Notes: generated by a model from the letters alone, not told the origin. DNA of 64,000 bases from Nocardiopsis sp. ATB16-24 (GCF_030271535.1 NZ_JASCXJ010000007.1:62001-126000); one strand, 5' to 3'. Counted from the stretch's first letter, positions 27,974 to 37,433 are shown. Numbers and translations are program-made.

Positions 27974-28070
27974 CGCGTGTCCGGGCCCCACTCCCCCTCG
28001 CCGCTGCCGGTCGTGGACGGAGGGCGTTCTTGCGTCCCTTCGGTCGAGACCGTCGGCGGCGCAGCTCGCA

Positions 28071-28094
28071 CTACTTGTTACTGGCGAGTAGCAT
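28071..28094 (+). promoter_or_regulatory. fadAB promoter with TACT-N4-AGTA operator
   Basis: TAGCAT (28089-28094) is a good -10 box. The palindrome TACT-GGCG-AGTA (28079-28090) overlaps it, and a second pairing, CTACT/AGTAG, spans 28071-28091. This is the size and place of a TetR-type repressor site, as expected for fatty-acid-responsive control. About 45 bases separate it from the fadA start. Confidence 0.55.
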
Positions 28095-28139
28095 GGACGT
28101 GTCAAGTCCATTCATCCCTTGGAGAAGGAGGGGGCCATC

Positions 28140-29339
28140 GTGTCGCGAACTGCCCGCGATGTCGTGTTTGTCGACGGGGTCCGTACCCCGTTCGGCAAGT
28201 CTGGCAAGGGCCTCTACGCCGAGACACGCGCCGACGACCTGGTCGTACGCGTGATCCGCGAACTGATGCGCCGCAACCCCGGCCTGCCGGCCGAGCGCAT
28301 CGACGAGGTCGCCATCGCCGCCACCACCCAGATCGGCGACCAGGGCCTGACGATCGGGCGTAGCGCCGCGATCCTCGCCGGGCTGCCCCGCAGCGTCCCC
28401 GGCTACGCCATCGACCGCATGTGCGCCGGCGCGCTCACGGCCGTCACCACCTCCGGCGCCGGCATCGCCTTCGGCGCCTACGACGTGGTGATCGCGGGAG
28501 GCGTCGAGCACATGGGCCGCCACCCCATGGGCGAGGGGGTCGACCCCAACCCGCGCTTCCTCTCCGAGAAGCTCGTGGACCCGTCCGCGCTGGTCATGGG
28601 CAACACCGCCGAGAACCTGCACGACCGGTACCCGACCATCACCAAGGAGCGCGCCGACGCCTACGCGGTACGCAGCCAGGAGAAGGTCGCCAAGGCCTAC
28701 GCCGACGGCAAGATCCAGCCCGACCTGGTCGAGGTCCTGGTCCGCTCCCTGGAGAAGGGCTACGGACTGGCCACCCAGGACGAGCCCCCGCGGCCCGGCA
28801 CCACCATGGAGACGCTGGCCGGCCTGAAGACCCCGTTCCGTGCGCACGGGAACGTGACCGCGGGCAACGCCGCCGGTCTCAACGACGGTGCCACCGGCGC
28901 CATCCTGGCGGCCGAGGACGTGGCCCGGGAGCTGGGCCTGACCTCCCGGATGCGCCTGGTCGACTTCTCCTTCGCCGGGGTGGAGCCCGAGGTCATGGGC
29001 GTGGGACCGGTGCCGGCCACCGAGAAGCTGTTCGCCCGCCAGGGCATCTCGATGGACGACATCGGCCTCATCGAGATCAACGAGGCCTTCGCCGTGCAGG
29101 TGCTCGCCTTCCTGGAGCACTTCGGCCTGGCCGACGACGACCCCCGCGTCAACCCGTGGGGCGGCGCCATCGCCCTGGGCCACCCGCTGGCCTCCTCGGG
29201 CGTGCGCCTGATGATGCAGCTCGCGCGCCAGTTCGCCGAGCGGCCGGACGTCCGCTACGGCCTGACCACCATGTGCGTGGGCATGGGCATGGGCGGAACC
29301 GTCCTGTGGGAGAACACCGAATACGAGGGGGGCAAGTGA
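28140..29339 (+). CDS. fadA: Acetyl-CoA C-acyltransferase (thiolase)
   Basis: It cleaves 3-ketoacyl-CoA in beta-oxidation. The 399-aa protein has the thiolase catalytic set: the acyl-accepting cysteine C95 in DRMCAGAL, the His of NEAFAVQ...GGAIALGHPLASSG, and the C-terminal proton-donating Cys in TTMCVGMGMGGT. The length is typical. The GTG at 28140 is preceded by AAGGAGGGGG with eight-base spacing. Its stop overlaps the fadB start as GTGA, so thiolase and the multifunctional enzyme are made in fixed ratio, as in bacterial trifunctional complexes. Confidence 0.95.
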   Translation: MSRTARDVVFVDGVRTPFGKSGKGLYAETRADDLVVRVIRELMRRNPGLPAERIDEVAIAATTQIGDQGLTIGRSAAILAGLPRSVPGYAIDRMCAGALTAVTTSGAGIAFGAYDVVIAGGVEHMGRHPMGEGVDPNPRFLSEKLVDPSALVMGNTAENLHDRYPTITKERADAYAVRSQEKVAKAYADGKIQPDLVEVLVRSLEKGYGLATQDEPPRPGTTMETLAGLKTPFRAHGNVTAGNAAGLNDGATGAILAAEDVARELGLTSRMRLVDFSFAGVEPEVMGVGPVPATEKLFARQGISMDDIGLIEINEAFAVQVLAFLEHFGLADDDPRVNPWGGAIALGHPLASSGVRLMMQLARQFAERPDVRYGLTTMCVGMGMGGTVLWENTEYEGGK

Positions 29340-31429
29340 GCAGCGCGATCGAGCAGGCCCGGGAACTGTTCAGCGACGAGGTCGTCACCAAGGCGATCTC
29401 CCGTGACGTGGAGCTCCCCTACGGTGCGGGCACCGCGGTCCTGATCACCCTGGACAACGGGCACGACCACACCAAACCCAACACCTTCGGCCCCGGCGGG
29501 CTGTTGAGCCTGGACGAGGCGATCGAGGCGGCCCGGGCACGCACCGACATCGTGGCCGTGGCCGTGACCGGCAAGCCGTTCATCTTCGCCGTGGGCGCGG
29601 ACCTGACCGGCGTTCCGGCGATCCAGAACCGCGAGCAGGCGCACGCCATCGGCAAGCTGGGCCACGACGTGTTCCGCAAGCTCGGCGAGATGCACGTGCC
29701 GACCTTCGCACTGGTCAACGGCGCGGCCATGGGCGGCGGCGTGGAGGTGGCGCTGCACTGCACCTACCGCACCGTCTCCTCGGGCGTGCCCGCCTTCTCC
29801 CTGCCCGAGACCTTCCTGGGCCTGGTGCCCGGTTGGGGCGGCACCTACCTGCTGCCCCACCTGATCGGCGCCGAGAAGGCCCTGAAGATCATCATCGACA
29901 ACCCGCTCGCCCAGAACAAGGTGATCAAGGGTCGGCAGGTCTTCGAGATGGGCATCGCCGACGCCCTCTTCGAACCCGCCGACTTCGTGGAGGAGTCGCT
30001 GCGCTGGGCCGCCAAGGTCGTCAAGGGCGAGATCACGGTCGAGCGCCCCGAGGTCGACAAGGGCGAGGCCTGGGACAACGCTGTCAACATGGCCCGGTTC
30101 ACCGTCGAGGGCAAGTTGCACGGCGCCGCCCCGGCCCCGGTCCGCGCGGTCGAGTTGGTCGCCGAGGCCAAGAACCGCACCCGCGACGAGGGCTTCGCCG
30201 CCGAGGACGAGGCGCTGGCCGACCTGATCCTGAGCGACGAGCTCAAGGCGGGTCTGTACGCCTTCGACCTGGTGCAAAAGCGTGCCAAGCGGCCCGCCGG
30301 CGCTCCCGACAAGTCGCTGGCCCGTAAGGTCACCAAGGTGGGCGTGGTCGGCGCCGGGCTGATGGCCGGTCAGCTGGCCCTGCTGTTCGCCCGCCGTCTG
30401 GACGTGCCGGTGGTCATGACCGACCTGGACCAGGAGCGCCTGGACAAGGGCGTGTCCTACGTGCACGGCGAGATCGACAAGCTCCTGGGCAAGGGCCGGA
30501 TCAACGGTGACAAGGCCAACCGCCTCAAGGCCCAGGTGACCGGCTCCCTGACCAAGGACGCCTTCTCCGACGCCGACTTCGTCATCGAGGCCGTGTTCGA
30601 GAAGATGGAGGTCAAGAAGCAGGTGTTCGCCGAGGTGGAGGCCGTGGTCTCCCCCGAGGCCGTCCTGGCCACCAACACCTCCTCGCTGTCGATCACCGAG
30701 ATGGCCTCCGAGTTGAAGCACCCCGAGCGGGTCGTGGGCTTCCACTTCTTCAACCCGGTCGCCGTGCTGCCGCTGCTGGAGATCGTCCGCGGTGAGAAGA
30801 CCGACGACGCCGCGCTGGCCACGGCCTTCGCCACCGCCAGGAAGTTGAAGAAGACCGCGGTCCTGTGCAAGGACGCCCCGGCCTTCGTGGTCAACCGCCT
30901 GCTCACCCTGTTCATGGGCGAGGTCCTCGGCGCCGTCGGCGAGGGCACCGAGCCCGAGGTCGCCGACCGCGCGGTGGCGCCCCTGGGTCTTCCGATGTCG
31001 CCGCTGATGCTGCTGCAACTGGTGGGGCCGGCGGTCGCGCTGCACGTGTCCGAGACCCTGCACGAGGCCTTCCCGGACCGCTTCGCGGTCTCCGACCAGC
31101 TTCGGGAGATCGTCAAGGCGGGCAAGACCGCCATCTTCGCCCCGGACTTCACCATCGACCCCGAGGTGAGGAAGCTCTTCTCCGGCGGGGACGAGCCCTC
31201 CGAGGAGAGCCGGATCCTGGACCGGGCGCTGCGCGCGCTGGCCCGGGAGATCCGGATCATGCTGGACGAGGGCGTGGTGGCCGAGGCCGCCGACATCGAC
31301 CTGTGCCTGATCACCGGCGCCGGCTGGCCCTTCCACACCGGTGGCATCACCCCGTACCTGGACAAGGTCGGCGTGTCCACCGAGGTGAACGGCAAGCCGT
31401 TCCACGAGGGCGCGCCCAAGGCGCTGTAG
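29336..31429 (+). CDS. fadB: Multifunctional enoyl-CoA hydratase/3-hydroxyacyl-CoA dehydrogenase
   Basis: It hydrates enoyl-CoA and oxidises the 3-hydroxyacyl-CoA product with NAD. The 697-aa fusion has an N-terminal crotonase domain (FIFAVGADLTGVPAI, NGAAMGGGVEVALHC, SLPETFLGLVPGWGGTYLLP, with the Glu of LPETFLG) to about residue 290. From about residue 325 follows a Rossmann domain (VTKVGVVGAGLMAGQLALLFARR). Next come the dehydrogenase motifs VIEAVFEKMEVKKQVF, NTSSLSIT and HFFNPVAVLPLLEIV with the catalytic His, and a C-terminal helical domain. The start overlaps fadA by GTGA. The second partner of the operon is thus fadA only. Confidence 0.95.
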   Translation: MSSAIEQARELFSDEVVTKAISRDVELPYGAGTAVLITLDNGHDHTKPNTFGPGGLLSLDEAIEAARARTDIVAVAVTGKPFIFAVGADLTGVPAIQNREQAHAIGKLGHDVFRKLGEMHVPTFALVNGAAMGGGVEVALHCTYRTVSSGVPAFSLPETFLGLVPGWGGTYLLPHLIGAEKALKIIIDNPLAQNKVIKGRQVFEMGIADALFEPADFVEESLRWAAKVVKGEITVERPEVDKGEAWDNAVNMARFTVEGKLHGAAPAPVRAVELVAEAKNRTRDEGFAAEDEALADLILSDELKAGLYAFDLVQKRAKRPAGAPDKSLARKVTKVGVVGAGLMAGQLALLFARRLDVPVVMTDLDQERLDKGVSYVHGEIDKLLGKGRINGDKANRLKAQVTGSLTKDAFSDADFVIEAVFEKMEVKKQVFAEVEAVVSPEAVLATNTSSLSITEMASELKHPERVVGFHFFNPVAVLPLLEIVRGEKTDDAALATAFATARKLKKTAVLCKDAPAFVVNRLLTLFMGEVLGAVGEGTEPEVADRAVAPLGLPMSPLMLLQLVGPAVALHVSETLHEAFPDRFAVSDQLREIVKAGKTAIFAPDFTIDPEVRKLFSGGDEPSEESRILDRALRALAREIRIMLDEGVVAEAADIDLCLITGAGWPFHTGGITPYLDKVGVSTEVNGKPFHEGAPKAL

Positions 31430-31440
31430 TCGCCTCCGTG

Positions 31441-31480
31441 CGGGCCCGGCGTCGACGGACGCCGGGCCCGTTCTCTTGTT
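31441..31480 (+). terminator. Rho-independent terminator of fadAB
   Basis: CGGGCCCGGCGTC (31441-31453), loop GACG, exact complement (31458-31470), then TTCTCTTGTT. A textbook terminator; it may also serve the convergent MMPL gene. Confidence 0.9.
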
Positions 31481-31510
31481 CGAGAGGGGTTCCCTCCGAC
31501 CGGCCCGCGT

Positions 31511-33733
31511 TCAGGAGTCCGCGCGCACGCGTCCCCCTCCCGCCCGGACGCCCGGCTCCCCGTCGTCGTCGCCGCCCTCGGAGATCCCGATCCGGTCGTG
31601 CAACCATCGCAGGGGAGGGGGCAGCCACCAGTTCGCCCCGCCGAGCAGACGCATGGTGGCGGGCACCATGATCGCGCGGACCAACGTGGCGTCGACCAGT
31701 ACCGCCAGGGCCAGGCCGATGCCGATGATCTTCAGGAAGAGCAGATCCGAGGTGCCCATCGCCAGGAGCACCACCATCAGCAGGATCGCCGCGCTGGTGA
31801 TGATCTGGCCGGTGTGCTGTAGTCCCGCCGCCACCGAACGGGTGTTGTCCCCGGTGCGCAGGTACTCCTCGCGCACCCGGCTGAGCAGGAACAACTCGTA
31901 GTCCATAGCCAGTCCGAAGGCGACGATCATGATCAACACCAGGTAGGTGGGGTCGATCGTGCCCACGGGGTCGAAGCCGAGGATCCCGGCGAAACCGCCC
32001 TCCTGGAAACCCCACACGACCGCCCCCAAGGAGGCGCTCAACGAGAGGGCGCCGATGAGGACCGCCTTCAGCGGCAGCACGACGGAACCGAAGGCCAGGA
32101 AGAGCAGGAACAGGGTCGCCACGATGATGAAGGCGATGGTCACCGGGGCCGCGTCCACGATCGCCTCCACGTTGTCCTGCTGCATGGCGGCCACACCGCC
32201 CACCAGGGCCTCCCGTGCCCCCTCCGGCAGCGGTTCCTCACGCAGGTCCTCCACCAGCCCGGCGATCTCCGGTGAGTCGGAGTCCCCCTGGTAGGCGACC
32301 ATGACGTGGGCGATGCCCTCCCCGGTGCGCTCGATGCTCACCAGGGAGGCCTCGGGCAGGTCCTCCAGGCGTTCGGCGTACTCCTCCAGGGCCTCGTCGT
32401 CGCTGTCACCGATCACGGCCACGTGGAGCCGCCCCAGCCCTCCCGCGGGGAAGTCCTCCGACACCGACTCGGTGGCGATCCGGCTCTCCACCTCCTCGGG
32501 CAGGTAGCGCTGGTCGGTGGAGCCCAGGTCGAGGGAGGTCAGCCCCGAGCCGAGGACGAGCAGGACGCCTCCCACGGCCACCAGGGACACCGCGGGACCG
32601 CGCATGACCGCGCGCGCCAGGCGTGCCCAGGCCCCGGCCTCCCCGTGCGCGTCCGCGCCGAGGGTGCGGCGGGGCAGCGGCAGTCGCAGCAGGTCGATCC
32701 GGTGTCCCACCACGGACATGAGCGCGGGCAGGAAGATCAGCGCGGCGAGCAGGTCGAACACCACGACCGCGATACCGCCCCAACCGATCGACTTGAGGAT
32801 GGGCTGGGGGAAGAACAGCAGGCCGGCGAAGGCGATGCCGACGGTGACCCCGGAGAAGGCGACGGTCCGCCCGGCGGTGTCGACGGTACGGCGCACCGCG
32901 TCACCGACGGCGCGGCCGCGTCCGAGTTCCTCGCGGAAGCGGCTGACCATGAACAGTCCGTAGTCGATCGCCAGCCCCAGACCCAGGATCGTGGCGACGT
33001 TGACCGCGAACACCGACACCTCGGTGACGTACGTCAGAGCGCGCAGGAGGGTCAGCGAGCCGAGGATGGCCAGGCCCCCGACCGCGAGCGGGACCAGGCC
33101 CGCGACGAGCCCGCCGAAGATCACGACCAGCAGGACCAGCAGGACCGGCAGGGTGACGAGCTCGGCGCGGACCACATCGCTCTCCGCGCTCTGGGCCAGT
33201 TCGTTCTCGATGGCGATCGGACCGCCCAGGTGCACGTCCAGGTTGCTGGAGGACAGGTGCTCGGCGACCTCCTGGTACTGGTGGAGACGGTCGGCGTGGG
33301 ACTCTCCGCTCAGGGTGAGGGGGATGTAGGTGGCCCGCATGTCCTCGGACACGAGCATGCCCCGCTCGACCTCGCCGAGTTCCTCGTCCAGGTAGGTGTC
33401 GAAGTCGGCGACGACGTCCTCCGGCATGCCGTCGGCGACGCGTTGTACCGCCGCGGCGAAGGTGGGGTTGTCCACCCGTAGTTCGTCGCTGCGGTAGACG
33501 GCCACGACGTCGACGTCGTCGTGGCCCAGTTCCTTTTCCAGGACACGCGTGGCCCGGGCGGACTCGGACTCGGGGTCCTCGAACCCGCTGTCGCTGACGT
33601 CGGCGAAGACCCCCGCGCCCCAGACCGCGGAGAAGACGGCGAAGACGCCCGTGGCGATGAGCACCGTCCATCGGAGGCGGTGGACCTCCATCCCGAGCCG
33701 CCCGAAAAGCCCCGTGTGTGTCGGCATCGGCAT
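31511..33733 (-). CDS. MMPL-family transporter
   Basis: This is an RND-superfamily membrane exporter of lipids or drugs. The 740-aa protein has 12 predicted helices in two halves. Each half starts with one helix, a large extracytoplasmic loop (residues about 45-185 and 390-530), then five helices. The conserved proton-relay segments are visible as GLGLAIDYGLFMVSRFREELG in the first half and AFGLAMDYELFLLSRVREEYL in the second, each with the family's D-Y pair. In actinobacteria such proteins export lipids or confer tolerance. The substrate here is unknown. It is divergent from a TetR gene 136 bases away that probably represses it. Confidence 0.92.
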   Translation of the reverse strand: MPMPTHTGLFGRLGMEVHRLRWTVLIATGVFAVFSAVWGAGVFADVSDSGFEDPESESARATRVLEKELGHDDVDVVAVYRSDELRVDNPTFAAAVQRVADGMPEDVVADFDTYLDEELGEVERGMLVSEDMRATYIPLTLSGESHADRLHQYQEVAEHLSSSNLDVHLGGPIAIENELAQSAESDVVRAELVTLPVLLVLLVVIFGGLVAGLVPLAVGGLAILGSLTLLRALTYVTEVSVFAVNVATILGLGLAIDYGLFMVSRFREELGRGRAVGDAVRRTVDTAGRTVAFSGVTVGIAFAGLLFFPQPILKSIGWGGIAVVVFDLLAALIFLPALMSVVGHRIDLLRLPLPRRTLGADAHGEAGAWARLARAVMRGPAVSLVAVGGVLLVLGSGLTSLDLGSTDQRYLPEEVESRIATESVSEDFPAGGLGRLHVAVIGDSDDEALEEYAERLEDLPEASLVSIERTGEGIAHVMVAYQGDSDSPEIAGLVEDLREEPLPEGAREALVGGVAAMQQDNVEAIVDAAPVTIAFIIVATLFLLFLAFGSVVLPLKAVLIGALSLSASLGAVVWGFQEGGFAGILGFDPVGTIDPTYLVLIMIVAFGLAMDYELFLLSRVREEYLRTGDNTRSVAAGLQHTGQIITSAAILLMVVLLAMGTSDLLFLKIIGIGLALAVLVDATLVRAIMVPATMRLLGGANWWLPPPLRWLHDRIGISEGGDDDGEPGVRAGGGRVRADS

Positions 33734-33784
33734 AAGGCGCCCCTCCGCGGAATGGTCCCCGTGTCAGCCATCGCATTTGCTAAC

Positions 33785-33834
33785 GGTGTTCACCAAAGCA
33801 TGCGGGCGTTACGATACCAATACGGTTACCTGAG
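33785..33834. promoter_or_regulatory. Candidate TetR operator region between the MMPL and TetR genes
   Basis: This AT-richer stretch holds GGTG-TT-CACC (33785-33794) and the direct repeat GTTAC...GTTAC (about 33809-33829), with ATACCAATACGG between. It lies in the divergent promoter region where an autoregulated repressor would bind. Confidence 0.4.
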
Positions 33835-33869
33835 GGCGCAGCGCCATGAGACGGGGTGTACCGCGACAT

Positions 33870-34652
33870 ATGACGAAACCGCAGTCGGGCCGGGGTGCCA
33901 CCGGCCCGAGTCGACGCGAGCGTGTGCGCGAGGCCACACTCGCGGAGATCAAGCAGATCGCCCGTCGACACCTGGTCGAGCACGGGACCTCGGGGGTGTC
34001 CCTGCGTGCCATCGCCAGGGAGATGGGCATGACCGCACCCGGCCTGTACCGCTACGTCCCGGGCATCGACGCCTTGTTGGTGTTGATCACCGCGGACATG
34101 TTCCAAGAGGTCGCCGACGCGGTGTCCGCGGCCGACGCCAGTGTGCCCGCCGAGGACACCGACCTGCGGATCCTCACCTCCCTGCGGGCCTTTCGTTCCT
34201 GGGCCGTCTCGCACCGGGCCGAGTTCGCCACGATGTTCGGCCCCCGCGCGCGCCTGTCCTCCGAGACCGACGTCACACCGGTGGTGGAGGCCGGTCGGCG
34301 TTTCGGCGCCACCTTCTACACGCTCTTCGACCGTCTGTTGTCCGAGGAGCGCTTCCCCCTGCCCGACGGGAGCCGCATCACCCCCGAACTGGAGCGTGAA
34401 CTGCGCGCCTTCGCCGACACCTGCGGCTTCTCCGCTCCGCACATTCCGGTGGAGGCGATCATGGTGCTCAGCTCGTGCTGGGTACGCCTGTACGGCGTCG
34501 TGTGCATGGAGGTGTTCGAGCATCTGGACTTCGTGATGCGTGACATGGAGCCGCTCTTCGAGTCCGAGTTGCAGAGCATGCTGGCGGGCCTCGGCGTGCG
34601 TTACCGGCCCCCCGGAGCCGAGGGTTCGACCGCCATGGGCATGCCCGATTAA
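33870..34652 (+). CDS. TetR-family regulator
   Basis: The product is 260 aa. The N-terminal helix-turn-helix is clear: RERVREATLAEIKQIARRHLVEHGTSGVSLRAIAREMGMTAPGLYRYVPG (residues about 17-65). The C-terminal ligand domain contains FRSWAVSHRAEFATMFGP and VEAIMVLSSCWVRLYGVVCMEVFEH, matching the WHG-type C-terminal domain of several actinobacterial TetR proteins. It is divergent from the MMPL transporter, so it probably represses that gene and itself. The ATG at 33870 (MTKPQSG) is chosen. ATG 33846 adds eight residues. The region between has no strong ribosome site for either. Confidence 0.88.
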   Translation: MTKPQSGRGATGPSRRERVREATLAEIKQIARRHLVEHGTSGVSLRAIAREMGMTAPGLYRYVPGIDALLVLITADMFQEVADAVSAADASVPAEDTDLRILTSLRAFRSWAVSHRAEFATMFGPRARLSSETDVTPVVEAGRRFGATFYTLFDRLLSEERFPLPDGSRITPELERELRAFADTCGFSAPHIPVEAIMVLSSCWVRLYGVVCMEVFEHLDFVMRDMEPLFESELQSMLAGLGVRYRPPGAEGSTAMGMPD

Positions 34653-34748
34653 GCCCCATACTGGATGTCTGTGACTCTTGCCGGATTCACCTGAAAAGTG
34701 AACCGGCCTGGCCCGGCGCGCCGCATCGCGCCAGCGAGGACGGACCCA

Positions 34749-36038
34749 GTGGAGAAGCGACCCGGCGGTGAGCGATCAGAGGACCCCGTCCTCGGATCCG
34801 AACGGCCAGGTTCTACAGACCCCCGCCCCCCGGAGGCACCCGCCTACCCCTTCGGTGCCGAGGACGTCACCGGCCCGGTGGAGGCCCCGTGGGCCGCGCG
34901 CGGTCCCCACGGCCCGCGACCGCCGCAGGCCCCCTTCCGGTCCGGGGCCGGCCGACCCGCCCCCCACGGCCCGGTCGGTCACCGACCACCCGATCGCCCC
35001 CCGTCTCCGATCCCGGCCGCCACCCCGCCGCCTCCCCACGGCGCGTGGCCGACAGGAGCACACGCGCCCCCGTCACCCCACACCGCACCCGGTCCCCACG
35101 GAGTGCCTCCTCCTTGGCCGCAGGCTCCGCAGTGGGCTCCTCCGGCCCCGTGGGAGCATCCGGCGTCCCGTGCGCGCCGCCGCGGCCTGGGGGTGCTCGT
35201 GGGGTCGTCCTTGGCGGCCCTGATCGCCCTCGTCGCCCTGGCGGCGAGCATCCTGATGGTCCTCACCACCCCTCGGGAGGAGCCCCGCCCGAACGGCATC
35301 GACCTGTCCTCCCTCTACGACCATCGTCTGGCCTCCAGACCGAACGGGGTGGAGATCGATCTGGTCGGACACCCCTTCTACGAGGTGCCCATGCCCGAGC
35401 CGACCTCGTGTCGTCCCCCCGAGTTGGACATGGGCTCGGACGAGTCGTGGGAGGAGTTCGCGACCGCCGCCGGAACCTGCCTGGACCGACTGTGGGCACC
35501 GGTGTTGGAGGAACTGGGCCTGACCGGCCGGACCCCCGAGTTCGCGGTGACCCGGACCTCCCCCGACGAAGACGACGAGGAGAGCTACACCCTCGCCTAC
35601 TACGAGAGCGATTTCGCCCGTATCACCGTCGTCCTGCCCAATGTCCGCTACGTGGGCGCCCTGGTCCCCGCAGACCACCGGGAGGACGTCTGGCTCGCCC
35701 TGATGGGCCACGAGTACGGCCACCACGTGCAACACCTCACCGGTATCCTCGACGTCTCCTACGACCTGCGCTGGAACGCCGGGAACGCCGATGAGGAACT
35801 GGACACCCTGCGGCGTACCGAACTCCAGGCCGAGTGCCTGGCCGGAGTGGGCCTGCGGGGGATCACCGACGCGGAACGGAACAGGTTGGAGGCGGTCAAC
35901 GCCAACTTCAACGACGGCGGTGACCTGGAGACCCACGGCAGCGCGAGGAACCGGGCCCTGTGGCTGGAGCGGGGATGGTCGGGACCGACCCTGGGCGCCT
36001 GCAACACCTACGACGCCGAACCCGACCAGGTCGCCTGA
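34749..36038 (+). CDS. Membrane-anchored neutral zinc metallopeptidase
   Basis: The product is 429 aa. A Pro-rich cytoplasmic region of about 135 residues (many PPPPH and APSP runs) is followed by one membrane helix (LAALIALVALAASILMVL) and an extracytoplasmic domain. That domain carries the zinc site GHEYGHHVQH (H321, E322, H325) and the downstream RRTELQAECLAGVGLRG, whose Glu is the likely third ligand. This is the pattern of putative neutral zinc metallopeptidases (YpfJ-like). Four cysteines, including SCRPPE and GTCLDR, could form disulfides. The substrate is unknown. GTG 34749 is chosen because AGGACGG precedes it. GTG 34698 is also open. Its stop touches that of fprA. Confidence 0.85.
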   Translation: MEKRPGGERSEDPVLGSERPGSTDPRPPEAPAYPFGAEDVTGPVEAPWAARGPHGPRPPQAPFRSGAGRPAPHGPVGHRPPDRPPSPIPAATPPPPHGAWPTGAHAPPSPHTAPGPHGVPPPWPQAPQWAPPAPWEHPASRARRRGLGVLVGSSLAALIALVALAASILMVLTTPREEPRPNGIDLSSLYDHRLASRPNGVEIDLVGHPFYEVPMPEPTSCRPPELDMGSDESWEEFATAAGTCLDRLWAPVLEELGLTGRTPEFAVTRTSPDEDDEESYTLAYYESDFARITVVLPNVRYVGALVPADHREDVWLALMGHEYGHHVQHLTGILDVSYDLRWNAGNADEELDTLRRTELQAECLAGVGLRGITDAERNRLEAVNANFNDGGDLETHGSARNRALWLERGWSGPTLGACNTYDAEPDQVA

Positions 36039-37433
36039 TCATTCACCGATGACTCTGCGGTAGGCCTCCCAGCCATGGAGCTTGACGCGTTCGCCGCGAT
36101 CCAGCTCCATGGCCTGGTCCGCCTCGGCGGTGTCGATGCGCAACCAGTCCTCGTAGTCGCTGTGCGCGATCCCGCGCTCGTCCAGGACCTCCTCCAACGA
36201 CACCGGTGCCGGGGCCGTCGAGCACAGCTCCTCGGCGTCCTCCAGCAGGGAGCGGACCGTCGCGGCGGCGTCGGACTTGTTGGTGCCGATCACCCCGGTG
36301 GCGCCTCGTTTGATCCATCCGGCCACGTAGTCGCCCCGGACCACCTCGCCGTCGGCGTCCATGACCCGACCTCCCTCCTGGGGCACGGTGCGCCCCCGCG
36401 GATCGAAGGGCACGCCCGGCAGGGGGACGCCCGCGTAGCCGACGGAGCGCAGCACCATTCCGGCGGGGATATCGGTCGTCTCGCCGGTGCCGGTCAGACG
36501 CCCGTCGGCGTCCAGGCGGGTGGACTCCACGCGCACGCCGTTCACGCGGTCCTGTCCGAGGACCTCCTTGGGGCGTGCCCAGAAATGCATGCGGACGGTG
36601 CGGGGAAGCCCTCTCCGTTCCCGGGAGGCGTGTTCCCGCAGGAGCTTGAGGTTGGTGCGGGCGGCGCGGGCCACCTCGCCCAGTTCCGGGGTCGCGCCGC
36701 CGCCCACGGCGGTGGGGTCGATGTCGACCTGGCGGGGGTCGACGACCACGTCCGCCCCCGGCAGCGCCAGCAGGTCGCGCAGCTCCGGTGCGGTGAACTT
36801 GGCCTGGAGAGGGCCCCGGCGGGCCAGCAGATGCACGGTGCGTACCCGACTGGCGGCGAGCGTCTCCAGGACCGGCTGCGGGATGTCGGTGTGGCGCAGC
36901 TCATCGGCGGTCTTGGCCAGGATGCGGGCCACGTCCAGGGCGACGTTGCCCGCCCCGACCACGACGACGTCCTCGGTGTCGAGGACGAAGCGTTCCAGTT
37001 CGGTGTCGGGGTGGCCGCAGTACCAGTTGACGAAGTCGGTGGCGGCGACGCTGCCCGGAAGGTCCTCGCCCGGCACGTCCATGCGTCGGTCCACGCTGGC
37101 GCCGGTGGCGTAGACGACGGCGTGGTGGGTGCGGGCCAGGTCGGCGCGGGTCAGGTCGGTGCCGAACTCCACCCCGCCGACGAAGCGCACGTCGGGGTGT
37201 TCCAGGACCCTGCGCAGCGCCCTGGCCACACCCTTGATCTTGATGTGGTCGGGGGCCACGCCGTAACGCACCAGCCCATAGGGCGTGGGCAGACGGTCGA
37301 TGACGTCGACCCGTACGGGCACGCGCCGTTGACGGGTGAGCGCGTCGGCGGCGTAGACGCCCGCCGGTCCGGAGCCGATCACGGCCACCCGGAGGGGACC
37401 GCCGGTGGGCTGCTCAGGTTCGGGAGAGGTCAT
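36039..37433 (-). CDS. fprA: Ferredoxin-NADP reductase, FprA/adrenodoxin-reductase type
   Basis: This FAD enzyme passes electrons between NADPH and ferredoxin, and could serve the sulfite reductase or cytochromes P450. The 464-aa protein matches mycobacterial FprA: the FAD-binding VAVIGSGPAGVYAADAL, RLPTPYGLVRYGVAPDHIKIKGV, the NADP-binding VVVVGAGNVALDVARIL, RRGPLQAKFTAPELR, MHFWARPKEVLG, the FAD-contacting GDYVAGWIKRGATGVIGTNKSDA and a C-terminal domain. It starts at ATG 37433. The stop codon lies directly against that of the convergent metallopeptidase gene with no spacer. Confidence 0.94.
   Translation of the reverse strand: MTSPEPEQPTGGPLRVAVIGSGPAGVYAADALTRQRRVPVRVDVIDRLPTPYGLVRYGVAPDHIKIKGVARALRRVLEHPDVRFVGGVEFGTDLTRADLARTHHAVVYATGASVDRRMDVPGEDLPGSVAATDFVNWYCGHPDTELERFVLDTEDVVVVGAGNVALDVARILAKTADELRHTDIPQPVLETLAASRVRTVHLLARRGPLQAKFTAPELRDLLALPGADVVVDPRQVDIDPTAVGGGATPELGEVARAARTNLKLLREHASRERRGLPRTVRMHFWARPKEVLGQDRVNGVRVESTRLDADGRLTGTGETTDIPAGMVLRSVGYAGVPLPGVPFDPRGRTVPQEGGRVMDADGEVVRGDYVAGWIKRGATGVIGTNKSDAAATVRSLLEDAEELCSTAPAPVSLEEVLDERGIAHSDYEDWLRIDTAEADQAMELDRGERVKLHGWEAYRRVIGE

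Noticed and set aside
29255..31405. Minus-strand open frame of 716 codons
   Set aside because: It is antisense to fadB, whose enzyme motifs are certain. Low-complexity His/Gly/Val-rich translation.
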